DNA from: Rhodospirillales bacterium | GTDB lineage: Bacteria; Pseudomonadota; Alphaproteobacteria; Rhodospirillales; JAOUPW01 | Assembly (NCBI GenBank): GCA_029879665.1 | Contig: JAOUPW010000054.1 | Span: forward strand, 1-8,478 | DNA: 8,478 nucleotides | Direction: 5' to 3' | Shown: positions 7,851-8,478 of the stretch, one piece after another | How the letters are laid out: the number at the start of each line of letters is the position of its first letter | How positions within the stretch are numbered: the stretch's first letter is position 1 | Notes under the pieces: model-generated | Database searches by the model: none | Seen by the model: the letters and a program-made list of their open reading frames with translations, nothing else | Told to the model about the DNA's origin: nothing | Made by a program: the position numbers and the translations under genes

Positions 7851-7890
7851 GAGCGCTTCGGCGGATTCCATGTTTATCAAGGCAAGAGAA

Positions 7891-8478
7891 ATGAAAAATA
7901 AATCAGAAGGCGTGGGCTCGTCCAACGAACCAATCCAGGATTTACGCGAATGGCTAGACCGCGTGGAAGCGTTGGGCGAGTTGGTCCGGGTAACGGAACC
8001 GGTGGACCGGGACGAGGAAATGAGCGCCATCGGCTACCTGATGGCGAAACAGACACCGTCGCCGGCGGTGTTGTTCGAAAACCCCGCCGGATTTGAAAAC
8101 AGTCCCATCGGCGCCAAAATGTTGTGGAACATTCTCGGTCCGAGCGTCAAACGCATCGCGCTCACCCTGGAAGAACCCGCCGATACGCCGGTGATGGAAC
8201 TGATCGATAAGGCCAAGGACAAGCTTAAAAGGAGAATTCCTCCCCGGGAAGTGCCGGCAAGCGAAGCCCCCGTTTTTGAAAATACCCTGACCGGCGACGA
8301 TATCGATCTGGATCTGCTGCCCATCCCCAGGCACTGGCCGTTGGATGGCGGCCGCTATGCCGGTACCGCGGATGCCGTGATTACCCGCGATCCCGACAGT
8401 GGATACCTCAACGTCGGCACTTACCGCATGATGCAGCAGGGGAAATCGGAAGTCGGCCTCTATCTCTCGCCGGGCAAG
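7891..8478 (+). CDS. UbiD family decarboxylase (prenylated-FMN dependent), N-terminal part
   Basis: These are the first 196 codons of a UbiD-family enzyme, running off the right edge; full members are about 450-520 residues. The family catalyses reversible (de)carboxylation of aromatic or alpha,beta-unsaturated acids using prenylated FMN made by a UbiX partner. Visible landmarks are IQDLREWLDRVEALGEL (15-31), the AVLFENPAG segment (59-67), TGDDIDLDLLPIPRHWPLDGG (about 134-154) and RYAGTADAVITRDP (155-168). NVGTYRMM (174-181) follows; its Asn and Arg correspond to the cofactor/metal-binding 'NxGxYR' motif. The catalytic glutamate/arginine region is outside the window. ATG 7891 has AAGG eight bases upstream. 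An in-frame ATG at 7870 would add seven residues but has a poorer site. The HWPLDGGRYAGT form looks more like the broad catabolic or uncharacterised UbiD groups than E. coli UbiD, so ubiquinone synthesis should not be assumed. Confidence 0.92.
   Translation, partial: MKNKSEGVGSSNEPIQDLREWLDRVEALGELVRVTEPVDRDEEMSAIGYLMAKQTPSPAVLFENPAGFENSPIGAKMLWNILGPSVKRIALTLEEPADTPVMELIDKAKDKLKRRIPPREVPASEAPVFENTLTGDDIDLDLLPIPRHWPLDGGRYAGTADAVITRDPDSGYLNVGTYRMMQQGKSEVGLYLSPGK

Noticed and set aside
7841..7856. GCGCT-ATTCAG-AGCGC hairpin as a terminator of fhs
   Set aside because: Only a five-base stem, nearly 100 bases after the stop and with no following T-run.

Overview
The window reads as a piece of a moderately high-GC proteobacterial chromosome, most likely alphaproteobacterial. 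This rests on GC-rich codon use, dense packing and the look of the proteins. It is an impression, since no rRNA or other taxonomic marker is present. There are five complete or near-complete genes and one partial gene at each edge-facing end. I see no tRNA, rRNA, CRISPR array, insertion sequence or phage gene.

Layout. (1) 1-344, minus strand: the N-terminal part of an acyl-CoA synthetase resembling the oxalyl-CoA/short-chain group, running off the left edge. (2) 345-547: a divergent intergenic gap with a small inverted repeat and a weak promoter candidate. (3) 548-3912, plus strand: a two-gene unit with a TGATG overlap, consisting of an O-antigen ligase/polymerase-type membrane protein and a heparinase II/III-type polysaccharide lyase. 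(4) 3909-5923, minus strand: a glutamine-hydrolysing asparagine synthase of the long kind found in polysaccharide loci. It converges on the lyase gene with overlapping stop codons. As written it is broken by a -1 frameshift at a run of six G. (5) 5924-6070: a divergent promoter region. (6) 6071-7747, plus strand: formate-tetrahydrofolate ligase (fhs), intact. (7) 7748-7890: a short gap. (8) 7891 to the right edge, plus strand: the N-terminal 196 residues of a UbiD-family prenylated-FMN decarboxylase.

How they fit together. The ligase/polymerase, the lyase and the AsnB-like amidotransferase look like a surface-polysaccharide module. The membrane protein would join or polymerise lipid-linked glycans, the lyase would cut uronate-containing chains, and the AsnB-like enzyme could make asparagine or amidate a sugar acid. 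Outside this module are metabolic genes: acyl-CoA activation on the left, and one-carbon folate activation plus a decarboxylase on the right. Nothing here is clearly a new kind of system. The points most worth checking are the asnB frameshift and the possible amidation/lysis pairing.
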